Below are positions 17,956-26,092 of a DNA stretch of 36,070 bases, piece after piece. The DNA is from Bacteroides sp. Lineage in GTDB: Bacteria; Bacteroidota; Bacteroidia; Bacteroidales; Muribaculaceae. The notes beneath the pieces were generated by a model. That model worked only from the letters and a program-made list of their open reading frames with translations, was not told the origin of the DNA and searched no databases. The position numbers and the translations under genes are program-made. Position 1 is the stretch's first letter; each line of letters starts with the position of its first letter. The stretch is taken from contig JAAVEO010000009.1 of NCBI GenBank assembly GCA_014801225.1, forward strand, positions 1 through 36,070, read 5' to 3'.

Positions 17956-18027
17956 TACCTCCGAGGAGAATCGAACTCCTATCTAAAGTTTAGGAAACTT
18001 CTATTCTATCCGTTGAACTACAGAGGC
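17956..18027 (-). tRNA. tRNA-Arg (anticodon CCU)
   Basis: The minus strand folds into a full cloverleaf. The acceptor pairs GCCTCTG with CGGAGGT, the D stem is GTTC/GAAT, and the anticodon stem is GAAGT/ACTTT around loop TTCCTAA, giving anticodon CCT. The T arm is AGGAG-TTCGATT-CTCCT. The 3' CCA is not encoded. It reads AGG codons and is the only tRNA I found in the window. Confidence 0.95.
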
Positions 18028-18180
18028 TTGTCAGAGCTGACTATTTATCCCTGCTTTATGGAATCTCCGGATTCCGCACGGGATATTCCTTACTCTTTCA
18101 CGTGCAAAGATATGATTTTATTTTGTAACGCCCAATAAATTTTCTGCGTTTTATTCAAAAAAAAAGTTAAACTCCTATTT

Positions 18181-19110
18181 TTATCGCATCTTGAGGCGTG
18201 TGCCGGCCTTATCCTTGGCTTTCGGATTAAGGGCGAGGATCCGCTCCATCTTCATCCCGTAACGCTGAGCCAGTGAATGGATCGACTCCCCTTCCCCTAT
18301 AGTGGCACGTCCCACTCCCTCCGGAGCGTCCTCATGCTTCTCCTCCAGATATACCTCTTCCCAAGCTTTTATTTCCCCATCCTGCAGGGCGTCGTTGAAC
18401 GCCATGAGTTTCTTCGCACTTATATGAAATTCTTTGGCTATCGTGGCATACGTATCCCCCGGAAGGGCCACTACATAATGCAGTCCGCGCGAACGGCGCA
18501 CGGCATGACTGCTCTTCAGCATCCCGGCGATAAAGTCGGCCGCCTCCTCTGCTATGCGTCCGGCGGCGGTGTCGAAATTGTAAAGGGAATAGCGCTCTAT
18601 GATGGCTATCAAGCGATCGGCATAGTTGGGGTCAGTGGCATAGCCGCATTTGCTAAGACCCTTTGCCCATGAAGCATAGTCGGTCACATCATGCTGAAAA
18701 AGCGGCTGGTATCTCTTACGGCTAAGAAATTCCGAATGATCCTTGAAGCTCTGCTCCGCGGAGTCGTACACGCGGAAACATTCATCGGGAGCATCGTCAT
18801 CGCGGAGCATGGAAGCTCCCGTCCATGTGGTATGGCATTTTATACCGAAATGATTGTTACCCTCGCGTGCCAATGTGGAGCGACCGGCCGCACTCTCCAG
18901 GAGTCCCTGGGCGAGCGTGATACTCGCCGGAATACCATACGCCTGTTGCTGCGCCACAGCCATTGCGCTATAACGCTCTATATAATCGTTGTATGGATCG
19001 TTACTCCCGGCCAACACCGATAGGGCCGCCACCGAAAAGAGAGCCGCCCCCATCATACGCCGTATCATACCGATCATCCTACAGTTTACGTAATTCACTT
19101 TCCTTTCCAT
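18181..19110 (-). CDS. Secreted N-acetylglucosaminidase (FlgJ/Atl-type) with LysM domain
   Basis: The protein cleaves peptidoglycan glycan strands, judged by a glucosaminidase domain: YGIPASITLAQGLLESAAGRS carries the catalytic Glu, then NHFGIKCH, FRVYDSAEQSFKDHSEFL and YATDPNYADRLIAIIERYSLY follow in the family order. A LysM-like region (YVVALPGDTYATIAKEFHIS) comes next and a second, shorter one (IGEGESIHSLAQRYGM) lies at the C-terminus. A signal segment, GAALFSVAALSVLAGS, is near the N-terminus. The frame reaches 19122, but a -7 box covers 19120-19127, so translation starts at 19110 (MERKV) or at 19077 (MIGMIRRMM). The product length is about 300. The likely location is periplasmic or surface, with a role in cell-wall turnover. 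Confidence 0.92.
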   Translation of the reverse strand: MERKVNYVNCRMIGMIRRMMGAALFSVAALSVLAGSNDPYNDYIERYSAMAVAQQQAYGIPASITLAQGLLESAAGRSTLAREGNNHFGIKCHTTWTGASMLRDDDAPDECFRVYDSAEQSFKDHSEFLSRKRYQPLFQHDVTDYASWAKGLSKCGYATDPNYADRLIAIIERYSLYNFDTAAGRIAEEAADFIAGMLKSSHAVRRSRGLHYVVALPGDTYATIAKEFHISAKKLMAFNDALQDGEIKAWEEVYLEEKHEDAPEGVGRATIGEGESIHSLAQRYGMKMERILALNPKAKDKAGTRLKMR

Positions 19111-19119
19111 TTTCATTAG

Positions 19120-19127
19120 CAAAATTA
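19120..19127 (-). promoter_or_regulatory. -7 promoter box for the glucosaminidase gene
   Basis: TAATTTTG on the minus strand overlaps the longest possible start of the gene and so favours a start at 19110 or 19077. A weak TTGC lies 19 bases upstream. Confidence 0.45.
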
Positions 19128-19266
19128 ATCATTATCCACTTTCCACGCAATATTTCTCCATTCCTTTAACATTCCCCTCTCCGGAGATTCTCCTCTCGCT
19201 TAGGGCCTGTAATATACTCTCTCCCATATCCGTTATACTTATATATGATTTAAATTCCGCCCCGTC

Positions 19267-19764
19267 ATGGAAAAAAGGACCATTACTATCGAATATCAAA
19301 AATACTCTCTTGAAGAAATCCCCGAGCATCTCCGCTCCGTAGCCAAAGCTGCCCGCGAAGTCTCACTCGGCTCATACGCTCCCTATTCCCGATTCCATGT
19401 CGGCGCGGCTATACTCTTGGCCGACGGCGACATCCTCACCGGTTCCAATCAGGAGAACGCAGCCTTCCCCTCAAGCCTCTGCGCCGAGCGTACAGCCGCA
19501 TACCACGCCTCTGCCGTAAAACCCGGCATACCCATGAAAGCCATCGCCATAGCCGCCTGGACACGCATAGGTCACCCCTCTGACGCTCGCCCCGAAGAAT
19601 GTTGGCAAAAAGCCCCCATATCTCCCTGCGGTGCCTGCCGTCAAGCACTCCTGGAATACGAAACCCTTCACGGCGATATGGAAGTGCTTCTACTCGGAGC
19701 CGACACCGCCTACCTCTTCCCTTCCGTAAAATCCCTCCTCCCCTTCTCCTTCACCGAATTCTAA
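19267..19764 (+). CDS. cdd: Cytidine deaminase
   Basis: The 165-residue enzyme deaminates cytidine and deoxycytidine in pyrimidine salvage. The zinc site is complete: Cys72-Ala-Glu74 (SSLCAERTA) with Glu74 as proton shuttle, and Cys121 and Cys124 in SPCGACRQ. It belongs to the homotetrameric class, slightly long because of about 20 extra N-terminal residues. It is the first plus-strand gene of the window and diverges from the glucosaminidase gene across 156 bases. A repeat array follows its stop by about 25 bases. Confidence 0.95.
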   Translation: MEKRTITIEYQKYSLEEIPEHLRSVAKAAREVSLGSYAPYSRFHVGAAILLADGDILTGSNQENAAFPSSLCAERTAAYHASAVKPGIPMKAIAIAAWTRIGHPSDARPEECWQKAPISPCGACRQALLEYETLHGDMEVLLLGADTAYLFPSVKSLLPFSFTEF

Positions 19765-19788
19765 TCCTTCCCACCCCCTTCCTGCCCG

Positions 19789-20007
19789 GTCCTATATGCA
19801 AGCTTTAATCGCCCCTACCGGCTTTGATCCTGTGGGCAAGCTTTAGATTGCCCCTATCAACTTGGTCCTGCAGGCGAGCTTTAGATCGCCCCTACCGGCT
19901 TTAGTCCGGTGGGCAAGCTTTAGATTGCCCCTATCAACTTGGTCCTGCAGGCGAGCTTTAGATCGCCCCTACCGGCTTTGGTCCTGTGGGCAAGCTTTAG
20001 ATCGCCT
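19789..20007 (+). repeat. Tandem array of the structured intergenic repeat (locus A, six units)
   Basis: Six units of 37-39 bases lie head to tail, starting near 19789, 19826, 19864, 19903, 19941 and 19980. Units 2+3 and 4+5 are nearly identical, a 77-base second-order repeat. Each unit holds a hairpin around GCTTTAGA. Alternate units have arms GGGCAA/TTGCCC or GGCGA/TCGCC, so stem bases change in pairs. The first unit is degenerate and the last ends in a TAAGCC direct repeat instead of a second hairpin. It fills the spacer between cdd and the lipoprotein gene. Open frames across it (rich in Ser, Arg and Leu) are by-products of the repeat. Confidence 0.9.
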
Positions 20008-20100
20008 AAGCCTCCTAAGCCAATGGAATTGCGAACATTCTCTCCCCCCGCATCGTTTAAATTCAAACACACGCGCCCAATGCGCCCAAATTCCACTCCT

Positions 20101-20568
20101 ATGAAAAGAAATCTCCGCAATTCCCTCATCCTCGCAGCCGCAGCCCTCCTCGCGGCCCCGCTATTCACATCCTGCGTTGTTGATGACGACGGCTGGTACC
20201 CCGCCCCACCTGCCGGCTGGAACTATTTCTACGACGATTACCTCAATGGCCGTTGGCAATTAGTGCAGGTAGACGGCCGCCCCGTCTCTACCTACAATAC
20301 CAACTACATGGATTTCTACGGCAACGGTCGCGGCACATATTACTACTACCGCAACAATCGCCTATACTCCGAGGATATGGCCTACTATTGTCAAGACACC
20401 AACTACGGTCCCTCCGGTCAGCAGATCAATATACAATACGAATATGACTCACCCGTCACCATGTACTATTGGTTTACCGGCGATACCCTCTGGCTCCAAT
20501 GGTCCACCAACTCCGGCCCCGTCACCTACCTCTACCGTCCCGTAAATTCCCTCCCCTATCCCTACTGA
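20101..20568 (+). CDS. Small tyrosine-rich lipoprotein, lipocalin-like
   Basis: The 155-residue product starts MKRNLRNSLILAAAALLAAP and has the lipobox FTSC with Cys at residue 25, so it is a lipoprotein. The mature part contains DYLNGRWQLVQVDGRPVS, a pattern seen in lipocalin-like Bacteroidota lipoproteins, and an unusual density of Tyr (YYYYRNNRLYSEDMAYY). The open frame continues upstream to 19939 through the repeat array, but the ATG at 20101 starts a proper lipoprotein signal. No enzymatic residues are recognisable. It stands alone, between repeat loci A and B, and ends before a strong terminator shared with ychF. Confidence 0.75.
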   Translation: MKRNLRNSLILAAAALLAAPLFTSCVVDDDGWYPAPPAGWNYFYDDYLNGRWQLVQVDGRPVSTYNTNYMDFYGNGRGTYYYYRNNRLYSEDMAYYCQDTNYGPSGQQINIQYEYDSPVTMYYWFTGDTLWLQWSTNSGPVTYLYRPVNSLPYPY

Positions 20569-20580
20569 TCCCCTCCCCCC

Positions 20581-20662
20581 GGCCCTATATCCAAGCAATA
20601 ATAGCCCCAATTGGCTTTGGTTCTGTGGGCGAGCTTCAGATCGCCGGGGCGCAAAGCGCCCC
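20581..20662 (+). repeat. Structured intergenic repeat, locus B
   Basis: A degenerate unit (20581-20618) resembles the first unit of locus A. A full element follows: GGTTCTGTGGGC, hairpin 1 (GGCGA/TCGCC) and directly hairpin 2, with arms GGGGCGC (20646-20652) and GCGCCCC (20656-20662) around AAA. It lies between the convergent lipoprotein and ychF genes. Confidence 0.88.
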
Positions 20663-20692
20663 ATAAGCCCCCATAGCCCGGCTTTAAAAATT

Positions 20693-20733
20693 GAATTCCG
20701 CCATATCCCGAATTTCGGGATATGGCGGAATTC
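20693..20733. terminator. Bidirectional terminator between the lipoprotein gene and ychF
   Basis: Two perfect 20-base arms (20693-20712 and 20714-20733) surround one central base. The hairpin is flanked by A/T-rich bases on both sides and lies between two convergent genes, so it can stop transcription from either side. Confidence 0.75.
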
Positions 20734-20754
20734 ATATATCATCTCGCAAGAGCT

Positions 20755-21858
20755 TTATACATTGAAACGGAAGTGCATGATATCGCCATCGGCCACTACA
20801 TACTCCTTACCTTCTACCGCCATCTTACCGGCCTCCTTCACTGCTGCCTCACTTCCGAGATTCACGAAATCATCATACTTGATCACTTCCGCACGGATGA
20901 ATCCCTTCTCGAAATCAGTATGGATGATTCCCGCCGCCTGCGGCGCCTTGGTGCCGCGAAGGAATGTCCAGGCTCTCACCTCGTCCGCGCCGGCTGTAAA
21001 ATAAGTCTGAAGATCAAGCAGGGCATACGCCGCACGAATCAATCGGCTCACTCCCGACTCCTGCAATCCTATCTCGTTAAGGAATTCCTGACGCTCCTCC
21101 CATGTATCAAGTTCGGCAATCTCACTCTCAGTCTTGGCAGCCACCACCATCAGCGAGGCTCCCTCATCCTTGATAGCCTCACGCACCGCCTCTACGTATG
21201 CATTGCCATCCACTGCGGATTCATCATCAACATTGCAAACGTAAAGCACCGGCTTATTCGTAAGCAGGAAGAGATCGCGGGCGAAACGCTGCTCATCTTT
21301 GGTCTCGAATTGCACGCTGCGCGCAGGCTTACCCTGCTCCAAAGCCTCCTTGTAAGCGGAAAGAACTCCCGCCTGTAGTTTGGCATTCTTGTCGCCACCG
21401 GTCTGGGCCGCTTTAAGCGTCTTGGCAAGACGTGCTTCCACTGTCTCCAGATCCTTAAGCTGAAGTTCCATGTCGATCACCTCTTTATCTCTCACCGGGT
21501 CGACAGTAGTGTCCACATGTGTGATATTGTCATCGTCGAAGCAACGCAGCACATGCAGGATAGCATCCGTCTCGCGGATATTGGCGAGAAACTTGTTACC
21601 AAGACCCTCACCCTTGGAGGCTCCTTTCACCAATCCGGCGATATCCACGATCTCTACCGTAGCCGGCACCACCGACCTGGGCTGACACATATCCACCAGT
21701 TTGGTGAGACGATCGTCAGGCACTGTGATCACACCTACATTAGGCTCAATCGTGCAGAAAGGGAAATTGGCGCTCTGGGCCTTGGCGTTGCTCAGGCAGT
21801 TGAAGAGTGTGGATTTTCCTACATTCGGAAGACCCACTATACCACATTTTAATGACAT
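20755..21858 (-). CDS. ychF: Redox-regulated ATPase YchF (Obg family)
   Basis: The 367-residue protein belongs to the Obg/YchF P-loop group, which prefers ATP, binds ribosomes and affects stress responses. The P-loop GLPNVGKST is at 9-17, [10 protein letters not shown] is the G3 region, and the usual NKxD is replaced in this family by a non-canonical motif (here in the CNVDDESA region), which explains the ATP preference. The C-terminal TGS domain ends [19 protein letters not shown], the family's invariant tail. The start at 21858 gives the standard [17 protein letters not shown]. It is monocistronic with an excellent promoter. Confidence 0.97.
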   Translation of the reverse strand: MSLKCGIVGLPNVGKSTLFNCLSNAKAQSANFPFCTIEPNVGVITVPDDRLTKLVDMCQPRSVVPATVEIVDIAGLVKGASKGEGLGNKFLANIRETDAILHVLRCFDDDNITHVDTTVDPVRDKEVIDMELQLKDLETVEARLAKTLKAAQTGGDKNAKLQAGVLSAYKEALEQGKPARSVQFETKDEQRFARDLFLLTNKPVLYVCNVDDESAVDGNAYVEAVREAIKDEGASLMVVAAKTESEIAELDTWEERQEFLNEIGLQESGVSRLIRAAYALLDLQTYFTAGADEVRAWTFLRGTKAPQAAGIIHTDFEKGFIRAEVIKYDDFVNLGSEAAVKEAGKMAVEGKEYVVADGDIMHFRFNV

Positions 21859-21899
21859 ATATTCTTAATCTTAGTCTTTGTCTTATTTTATATTGACTG

Positions 21900-21930
21900 C
21901 AAAATTAAGAAAATAACGGCGCATAACAAA
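21900..21930 (-). promoter_or_regulatory. Promoter of ychF
   Basis: The minus strand carries TTTG (21927-21930), exactly 19 bases, then TAATTTTG (21900-21907). This is the best match to the Bacteroidota consensus in the window. It overlaps a weak inverted repeat (AAATCCG/CGGATTT, 21928-21959) that may end the gene upstream. Confidence 0.7.
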
Positions 21931-21988
21931 ATCCGAGACGACCTTAGCCATCCCGGATTTGTATATTTTGCTTCTGTTTTCCGATTCG

Positions 21989-22432
21989 TCACATCGGAGG
22001 ATTATCCTCTGCGAGGGCCTCGAAGTAGCAATCCGCCACTACGAGCCATTCCTCGATAGAACCTTCGGTAGTGAATCCCTCCCTACCCTGCGGATCGCCC
22101 AGATCCTTGGCGGCCATGTCCTCCGTAAGAGTCACAACCGACGGTTTCACCTCCGAATCAGGATTGTAATAATCATCCACACTTACTCCGGAAGCATCCT
22201 CTTCTATAAGATAGAGCACATCGTCATAGCGATAAAGACCTGTGACGCGAACCACTCGCTCCTTTCCATCCTTATCGGCCACTCTCACTTCCGGAATATA
22301 ATGGAATCCCACGGAAGAGAGATCCCATACGATCGCACCGATTTCGCGCGATTTCATATCATTGATCAGATCCTGACGAGCCTTGTCAAGAAGCTGTGTG
22401 CCAGATTCCGAATATTTCTGTGTGCTTTCCAT
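21989..22432 (-). CDS. Protein of unknown function, 147 residues, cytoplasmic
   Basis: The acidic protein (MESTQKYSESGTQLLDKARQ onward) has no signal peptide or membrane segment. The visible parts are an N-terminal helix rich in charge, a middle beta-rich part (GFHYIPEVRVADKDGKERVV, VTGLYRYDDVLYLIEED) and an acidic C-terminal helix with SIEEWLVVADCYFEALAED. I recognise no family. Codon use is like the housekeeping genes and unlike the AT-rich pair upstream. It lies 78 bases downstream of that pair on the same strand and 130 bases before ychF. No clear promoter was found directly upstream, so it may be read from the pair's promoter. Confidence 0.7.
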   Translation of the reverse strand: MESTQKYSESGTQLLDKARQDLINDMKSREIGAIVWDLSSVGFHYIPEVRVADKDGKERVVRVTGLYRYDDVLYLIEEDASGVSVDDYYNPDSEVKPSVVTLTEDMAAKDLGDPQGREGFTTEGSIEEWLVVADCYFEALAEDNPPM

Positions 22433-22510
22433 AATAATATCTTTTATACATTTATATATAAGTAATACAATCCAATCCCCTCATCAGTTCTCTCTCTCCT
22501 CCAAAAAATC

Positions 22511-23083
22511 CTATCTCTTTTCAAATGGATCCTCTACCACATACTGACCACAATAAGTCTCATTAAGCCTTTTTTCGATATGCTTAATTGTTACCACACC
22601 ATTAGCCAGTTGTTTTCGATTTATCATCAGATATATGGTATGAGTTGTATCAGATGCCTGATAAAATGTCTGAGGTCCAAAAAGGTTTATCATCATCCGC
22701 TGATAAAACCTGAACCTTCTGCTTCCATTTGTCAAGTCTATTTCCTTCCCTTTTATATCTTTGTCAAGGTCAGGAGCGGCCACAAATCCAAATGAGACAA
22801 GAGGATTATTCCTGTAATACTCCAACATTACTTCAATGCATGACCGTATGATAGTACGTGGTTCATAATCATTCGTAAGCATTGAATAACGATTTTTACT
22901 CTTCTCTACCCCTTTCCAATAGAATTTTATTCCATAAAATTCATTTTCAAATCCCTCTACCTCTACGATATATCGCTTATTACTTTTCTCAGAACGGAAT
23001 GTCCATAAATCAATAATGCGAAGTGAGTGGTTATCCTTACTTCGCATTATGAATCTCGGAGAATAATATCTTAATGCACTCAC
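22511..23083 (-). CDS. Protein of unknown function, 190 residues, second gene of a coupled AT-rich pair
   Basis: The start is a GTG (23081-23083) that overlaps the stop of the 53-residue gene upstream in the four bases GTGA, so translation is probably coupled. The protein is basic, without signal or membrane segments. Notable stretches are NDYEPRTIIRSCIEVMLEYYRN followed by SFGFVAAPD and later SRRFRFYQRMMINLFG. The order 'ND-x-R helix, short strand, R-x-R-x-YQ' recalls DUF6934-type Bacteroidota proteins, but the match is from memory and weak. The gene is clearly more AT-rich than its neighbours, a sign of transfer. A two-gene cassette such as a toxin-antitoxin or defence pair is possible but unproven. 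Confidence 0.65.
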   Translation of the reverse strand: MSALRYYSPRFIMRSKDNHSLRIIDLWTFRSEKSNKRYIVEVEGFENEFYGIKFYWKGVEKSKNRYSMLTNDYEPRTIIRSCIEVMLEYYRNNPLVSFGFVAAPDLDKDIKGKEIDLTNGSRRFRFYQRMMINLFGPQTFYQASDTTHTIYLMINRKQLANGVVTIKHIEKRLNETYCGQYVVEDPFEKR

Positions 23084-23241
23084 GGTAATATGTATTGGTA
23101 AGAAGCAATTCGAAGACGTTTTCTATCAGCGGATGTTACCGCCTCAAGCTTAATGTCTCGCTTGCAATCCCCGGACGAAATGTTCTCACCATTATTCAAT
23201 GATGGGGCCACCTGCGATAATTTGTCATGTATTGTTTTCAT
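23080..23241 (-). CDS. 53-residue protein, first gene of a coupled AT-rich pair
   Basis: An ATG at 23239-23241 opens a 53-codon frame (MKTIHDKLSQVAPSLNNGEN, then a basic C-terminal half with TSADRKRLRIASYQYILP) ending in TGA at 23080-23082. The stop overlaps the GTG start of the 190-residue gene by four bases. A consensus promoter lies 22 bases upstream, which supports the gene despite its size. No domain is recognised. The small basic first protein and larger second protein resemble the layout of many two-gene modules. The function is not inferable. Confidence 0.6.
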   Translation of the reverse strand: MKTIHDKLSQVAPSLNNGENISSGDCKRDIKLEAVTSADRKRLRIASYQYILP

Positions 23242-23262
23242 ATCATTCTGATTTTACTGATA

Positions 23263-23294
23263 CAAATTTAATCCATTCTATCAATTCTAACAAA
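23263..23294 (-). promoter_or_regulatory. Promoter of the AT-rich two-gene cassette
   Basis: The minus strand has TTTG (23291-23294), a 20-base spacer and TAAATTTG (23263-23270), a full match to the Bacteroidota consensus, 22 bases before the ATG at 23241. Confidence 0.6.
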
Positions 23295-23381
23295 TTTCAA
23301 CGTAGTTATTTCCCTAATATTCAAATAAAAAGAAATTATATGGCTTTTATTATGACTAAAAAGCTCCTCCTCAAAAAAATT

Positions 23382-25148
23382 TCAAAGGATTGAGAGCTGG
23401 GAGAGCCAGTAAGCTCTGAGCTCATCCCAACCTACGAAGAGACGGCCGTCGCCGAGGGGAGCTACCCAACGCCCGTTAAGACGCATCGCCGCATAGGCAC
23501 GTCCGGATCTTCCGCGCAGACTCACCACTATCAGATTAGCACCCAAAGGCACCACCTCATAATCTTTCCATTCCTTATATATGGTATTATAGTCGGTGGA
23601 AGGCGACCAGCAGTCCTGAAGATGCATCAACCCGAAGAGAGGCATCAGAGTCTCGGCATGGCCGAAACGCAATTTGGCATGAAGAGCCCCCGTCTTCCCG
23701 GCAACGGCACTATCGCCATATTCTATAAACGACATGAGCAACGGCGCAGCGGCCTCTCCCGGAATAGGCGACACAGAATTAGGAGTACGTCGCAAGAAAT
23801 GGTCGAGATTGGCAGCCTCCCAGCAAGCCCGGTATTCATTTACACTCATCCAGCGTGTAGTAGGCCCGGGAAGCCCGGCCGCTCTCAACGATTGAAGCAC
23901 ACCATATATATCCATGGAAAATTTCCGCATCTTGTCTGTATCCATCCCGAAGCGGTCGCTCACAAGCCTCACAGCCGGCTGTACCGGAACAAACTCCTTC
24001 ACAAACCGCTCATACGGCCCTTTCCATGCTCCATCCTCAAGATAAGCCACATAGGGCTTATCTACACTGAAATATCTCAACTCACGGTTATTCTGCTTTC
24101 CCTCCGATGTATATATCTCCAAATCTGACGAAATATCATTGAGCTCATGGCAGAACTCATACATCGACATGACCACTCTCGGCACATAAGTAGCCTCGGC
24201 CTCGATCTTTCCCTCTTGCATGAGAGCCGGAAAAAGAGAATGCATCTGGCGCGCAAGTTCACGCTGCTCCGATTTCCCTATCGAATCAAGCGCGCCCCAT
24301 CTCCCGGCGGTACACCCCTTCACTTCCTCCAGCAATTCCATGAATTCACGTCCCTCCGGAGTGATATAGCCCTTCTCGTGAGCTTCCGTAAGATCCTTCC
24401 ATAGTTTATCCACTTTCTTATCCGAAGATAGGAAGCGGGCTCCATGGCGCCCTATATAATTCACGAATATCGGCGTGAGCGTATCCGGCACAGCCTCCCG
24501 CAGGGATTGATTCTCACTCAAATCGTAAGGAAGCATACTCCCGTCAAACTCCGCCGGGAGCGGCCGGTAATCTTTCGCATGGGCTATTCCTGCGATGGAT
24601 AAGAGGAAAAATAGAAGAAGACCTACATCCACTCTTGATCCTTTCCGATGCTCTGAATAATCCTTCCTTTCGGATAGCTGTGCATTTATGAAATCCGCCA
24701 TCTCATGGCTATCATCGCATCCTATCATATATCTCCTCCCATTTCGTAGAATAATGAGGAAAGTCTCGGAAGAACGTCCGTAATAGCCGAAGTAATTGCC
24801 CGTACCGCGTTCGCTGAACCATCCCCAGTATCCCATAAAACCGCCGGAAGCACAAAGGCGTTTCTCTCCCATCGTAGGAGGAGCATAACTCACGGAAACT
24901 ATATCGGCAATCGGTATCACCTTCTTACGCAATAATCTCCTCACCACTACATAATCCTCATCCGCTTCCACTCCCAAAGGAGCATATAGGCAACTGCAAA
25001 TAAGGAGCACTCCTACTATTCCTACCCATATCCATCCATAATGAGAAATCCCCTGATGGAATTCCATCCACATGATTCCTATAAACAGCACAACTACAAA
25101 GACCGTCAATATCTTTGAAAACGTACTGTAACTAACTTTCTTTCTCAT
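23382..25148 (-). CDS. Fusion: membrane PH-like domain + histidine acid phosphatase (MINPP/phytase-like)
   Basis: The 588-residue frame joins two proteins usually separate. Residues 1-60 hold two hydrophobic helices, and 61-160 a beta-rich domain (VEADEDYVVVRRLLRKKVIPIADIVSV...LIILRNGRRYMIG) of the bacterial PH type. Residues 173-191 (VDVGLLLFFLLSIAGIAHA) look exactly like a signal peptide with an AHA cleavage site. The rest is a branch-2 histidine phosphatase: RHGAR at 234-238 supplies the nucleophilic His, and HAET at 497-500 is the proton-donor motif of multiple inositol polyphosphate phosphatases rather than the HD of AppA-type phytases. It probably hydrolyses inositol phosphates or similar phosphoesters on the outer side of the inner membrane. 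No stop or frameshift separates the halves. An internal start for the phosphatase alone is possible. Confidence 0.85.
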   Translation of the reverse strand: MRKKVSYSTFSKILTVFVVVLFIGIMWMEFHQGISHYGWIWVGIVGVLLICSCLYAPLGVEADEDYVVVRRLLRKKVIPIADIVSVSYAPPTMGEKRLCASGGFMGYWGWFSERGTGNYFGYYGRSSETFLIILRNGRRYMIGCDDSHEMADFINAQLSERKDYSEHRKGSRVDVGLLLFFLLSIAGIAHAKDYRPLPAEFDGSMLPYDLSENQSLREAVPDTLTPIFVNYIGRHGARFLSSDKKVDKLWKDLTEAHEKGYITPEGREFMELLEEVKGCTAGRWGALDSIGKSEQRELARQMHSLFPALMQEGKIEAEATYVPRVVMSMYEFCHELNDISSDLEIYTSEGKQNNRELRYFSVDKPYVAYLEDGAWKGPYERFVKEFVPVQPAVRLVSDRFGMDTDKMRKFSMDIYGVLQSLRAAGLPGPTTRWMSVNEYRACWEAANLDHFLRRTPNSVSPIPGEAAAPLLMSFIEYGDSAVAGKTGALHAKLRFGHAETLMPLFGLMHLQDCWSPSTDYNTIYKEWKDYEVVPLGANLIVVSLRGRSGRAYAAMRLNGRWVAPLGDGRLFVGWDELRAYWLSQLSIL

Positions 25149-25230
25149 ACTCTCAGTATTCTATTTATACCATTTTTATGAATAATATTACATAGAATAA
25201 TTATTCATTTATATTCTATAATTAATCCTG

Positions 25231-26034
25231 CTATTTTATTCTCAACTGCCAGAACGCCACAGCCGATGCTGCTGCCACATTAAGCGAATCCACACCATGA
25301 CTCATAGGGATACGGACCGTAAAATCGCAATCGGCGATAGCCTCAGCCGAGAGGCCGTCACCCTCCGTACCCAACACAAGGGCGAGCCGGGGTTCCTTTT
25401 CCAACACCGGATCATCTATCGACACCGACTTATCGGTAAGGGCCATGGCTACAGTCTTGAATCCGAATTCCCGAAGACGACTCAACGGGGGCTCTACCCA
25501 CGTCCAAGGCACAAGGAACACCGAACCCATCGACACTCTCACCGACCGACGGTTGTACGGATCGCAAGAGGTAGGAGTAAGCAATACGGCATCAATACCC
25601 AAAGCAGCCGCAGAGCGGAAGATCGCGCCGATATTGGTAGTGTCAGTCACAGAATCTATCACAGCCACTCGCCGGGCATCTCTCAGCACGGTCTCAAGAG
25701 ACGGAGGCTCCGGACGCCTCATCGCGCAGAGCACACCGCGCGTAAGCGTATACCCCGTCATATCCGCCAAGAGTTCTCTTGCACCTGTATACACCGGTAT
25801 ATTATCCCCCGCCATGGCGATTATCTCCGCCGCATCCCCCTCGATATGACGCCGCTCGCAAAGTATCGACAGAGGTTTATACCCCTGCTCCAACGCCACC
25901 TTAATCACCTTCGGGCTTTCCGCAATGAAAACGGCCGCCGAGGGATCCAGACGGTTGCGAAGCTGCGCCTCCGTAAGACGCAAATAGGGATCCAATCCCT
26001 CCATGCCGCTATCGGCAATCTCTATAATCTTCAT
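25231..26034 (-). CDS. SpoU/TrmH-family RNA 2'-O-methyltransferase
   Basis: The 267-residue SPOUT enzyme shows the three SpoU motifs: NIGAIFRSAAALGIDAVLL, LVLGTEGDGLS, and IPMSHGVDSLNVAAASAVA. An N-terminal substrate-binding domain of about 100 residues precedes the knot domain, as in rRNA-type members. It methylates a ribose in rRNA or tRNA with SAM. The exact site is not predictable. The open frame starts at 26064, but the ATG at 26032-26034 (MKIIEIADSG) is the more usual start. It is a single gene, upstream of the fusion phosphatase by 82 bases. Confidence 0.9.
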   Translation of the reverse strand: MKIIEIADSGMEGLDPYLRLTEAQLRNRLDPSAAVFIAESPKVIKVALEQGYKPLSILCERRHIEGDAAEIIAMAGDNIPVYTGARELLADMTGYTLTRGVLCAMRRPEPPSLETVLRDARRVAVIDSVTDTTNIGAIFRSAAALGIDAVLLTPTSCDPYNRRSVRVSMGSVFLVPWTWVEPPLSRLREFGFKTVAMALTDKSVSIDDPVLEKEPRLALVLGTEGDGLSAEAIADCDFTVRIPMSHGVDSLNVAAASAVAFWQLRIK

Positions 26035-26092
26035 AATGCGAATCTGTTGATATCGATATATCAATAATACAAATCTGCTATTATCGATAATG

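Noticed and set aside
19789..20007. CRISPR array
   Set aside because: The units follow each other without unique spacers, the period is 37-39 bases of repeat throughout, and there are no cas genes nearby.
19862..20104. Plus-strand ORF of 80 codons across repeat locus A (and similar ones at 19939 and 30417)
   Set aside because: The peptide is only the translation of the repeat units (SFRSP-type motif repeated), with no start context, and the lipoprotein has its own ATG with a signal at 20101.
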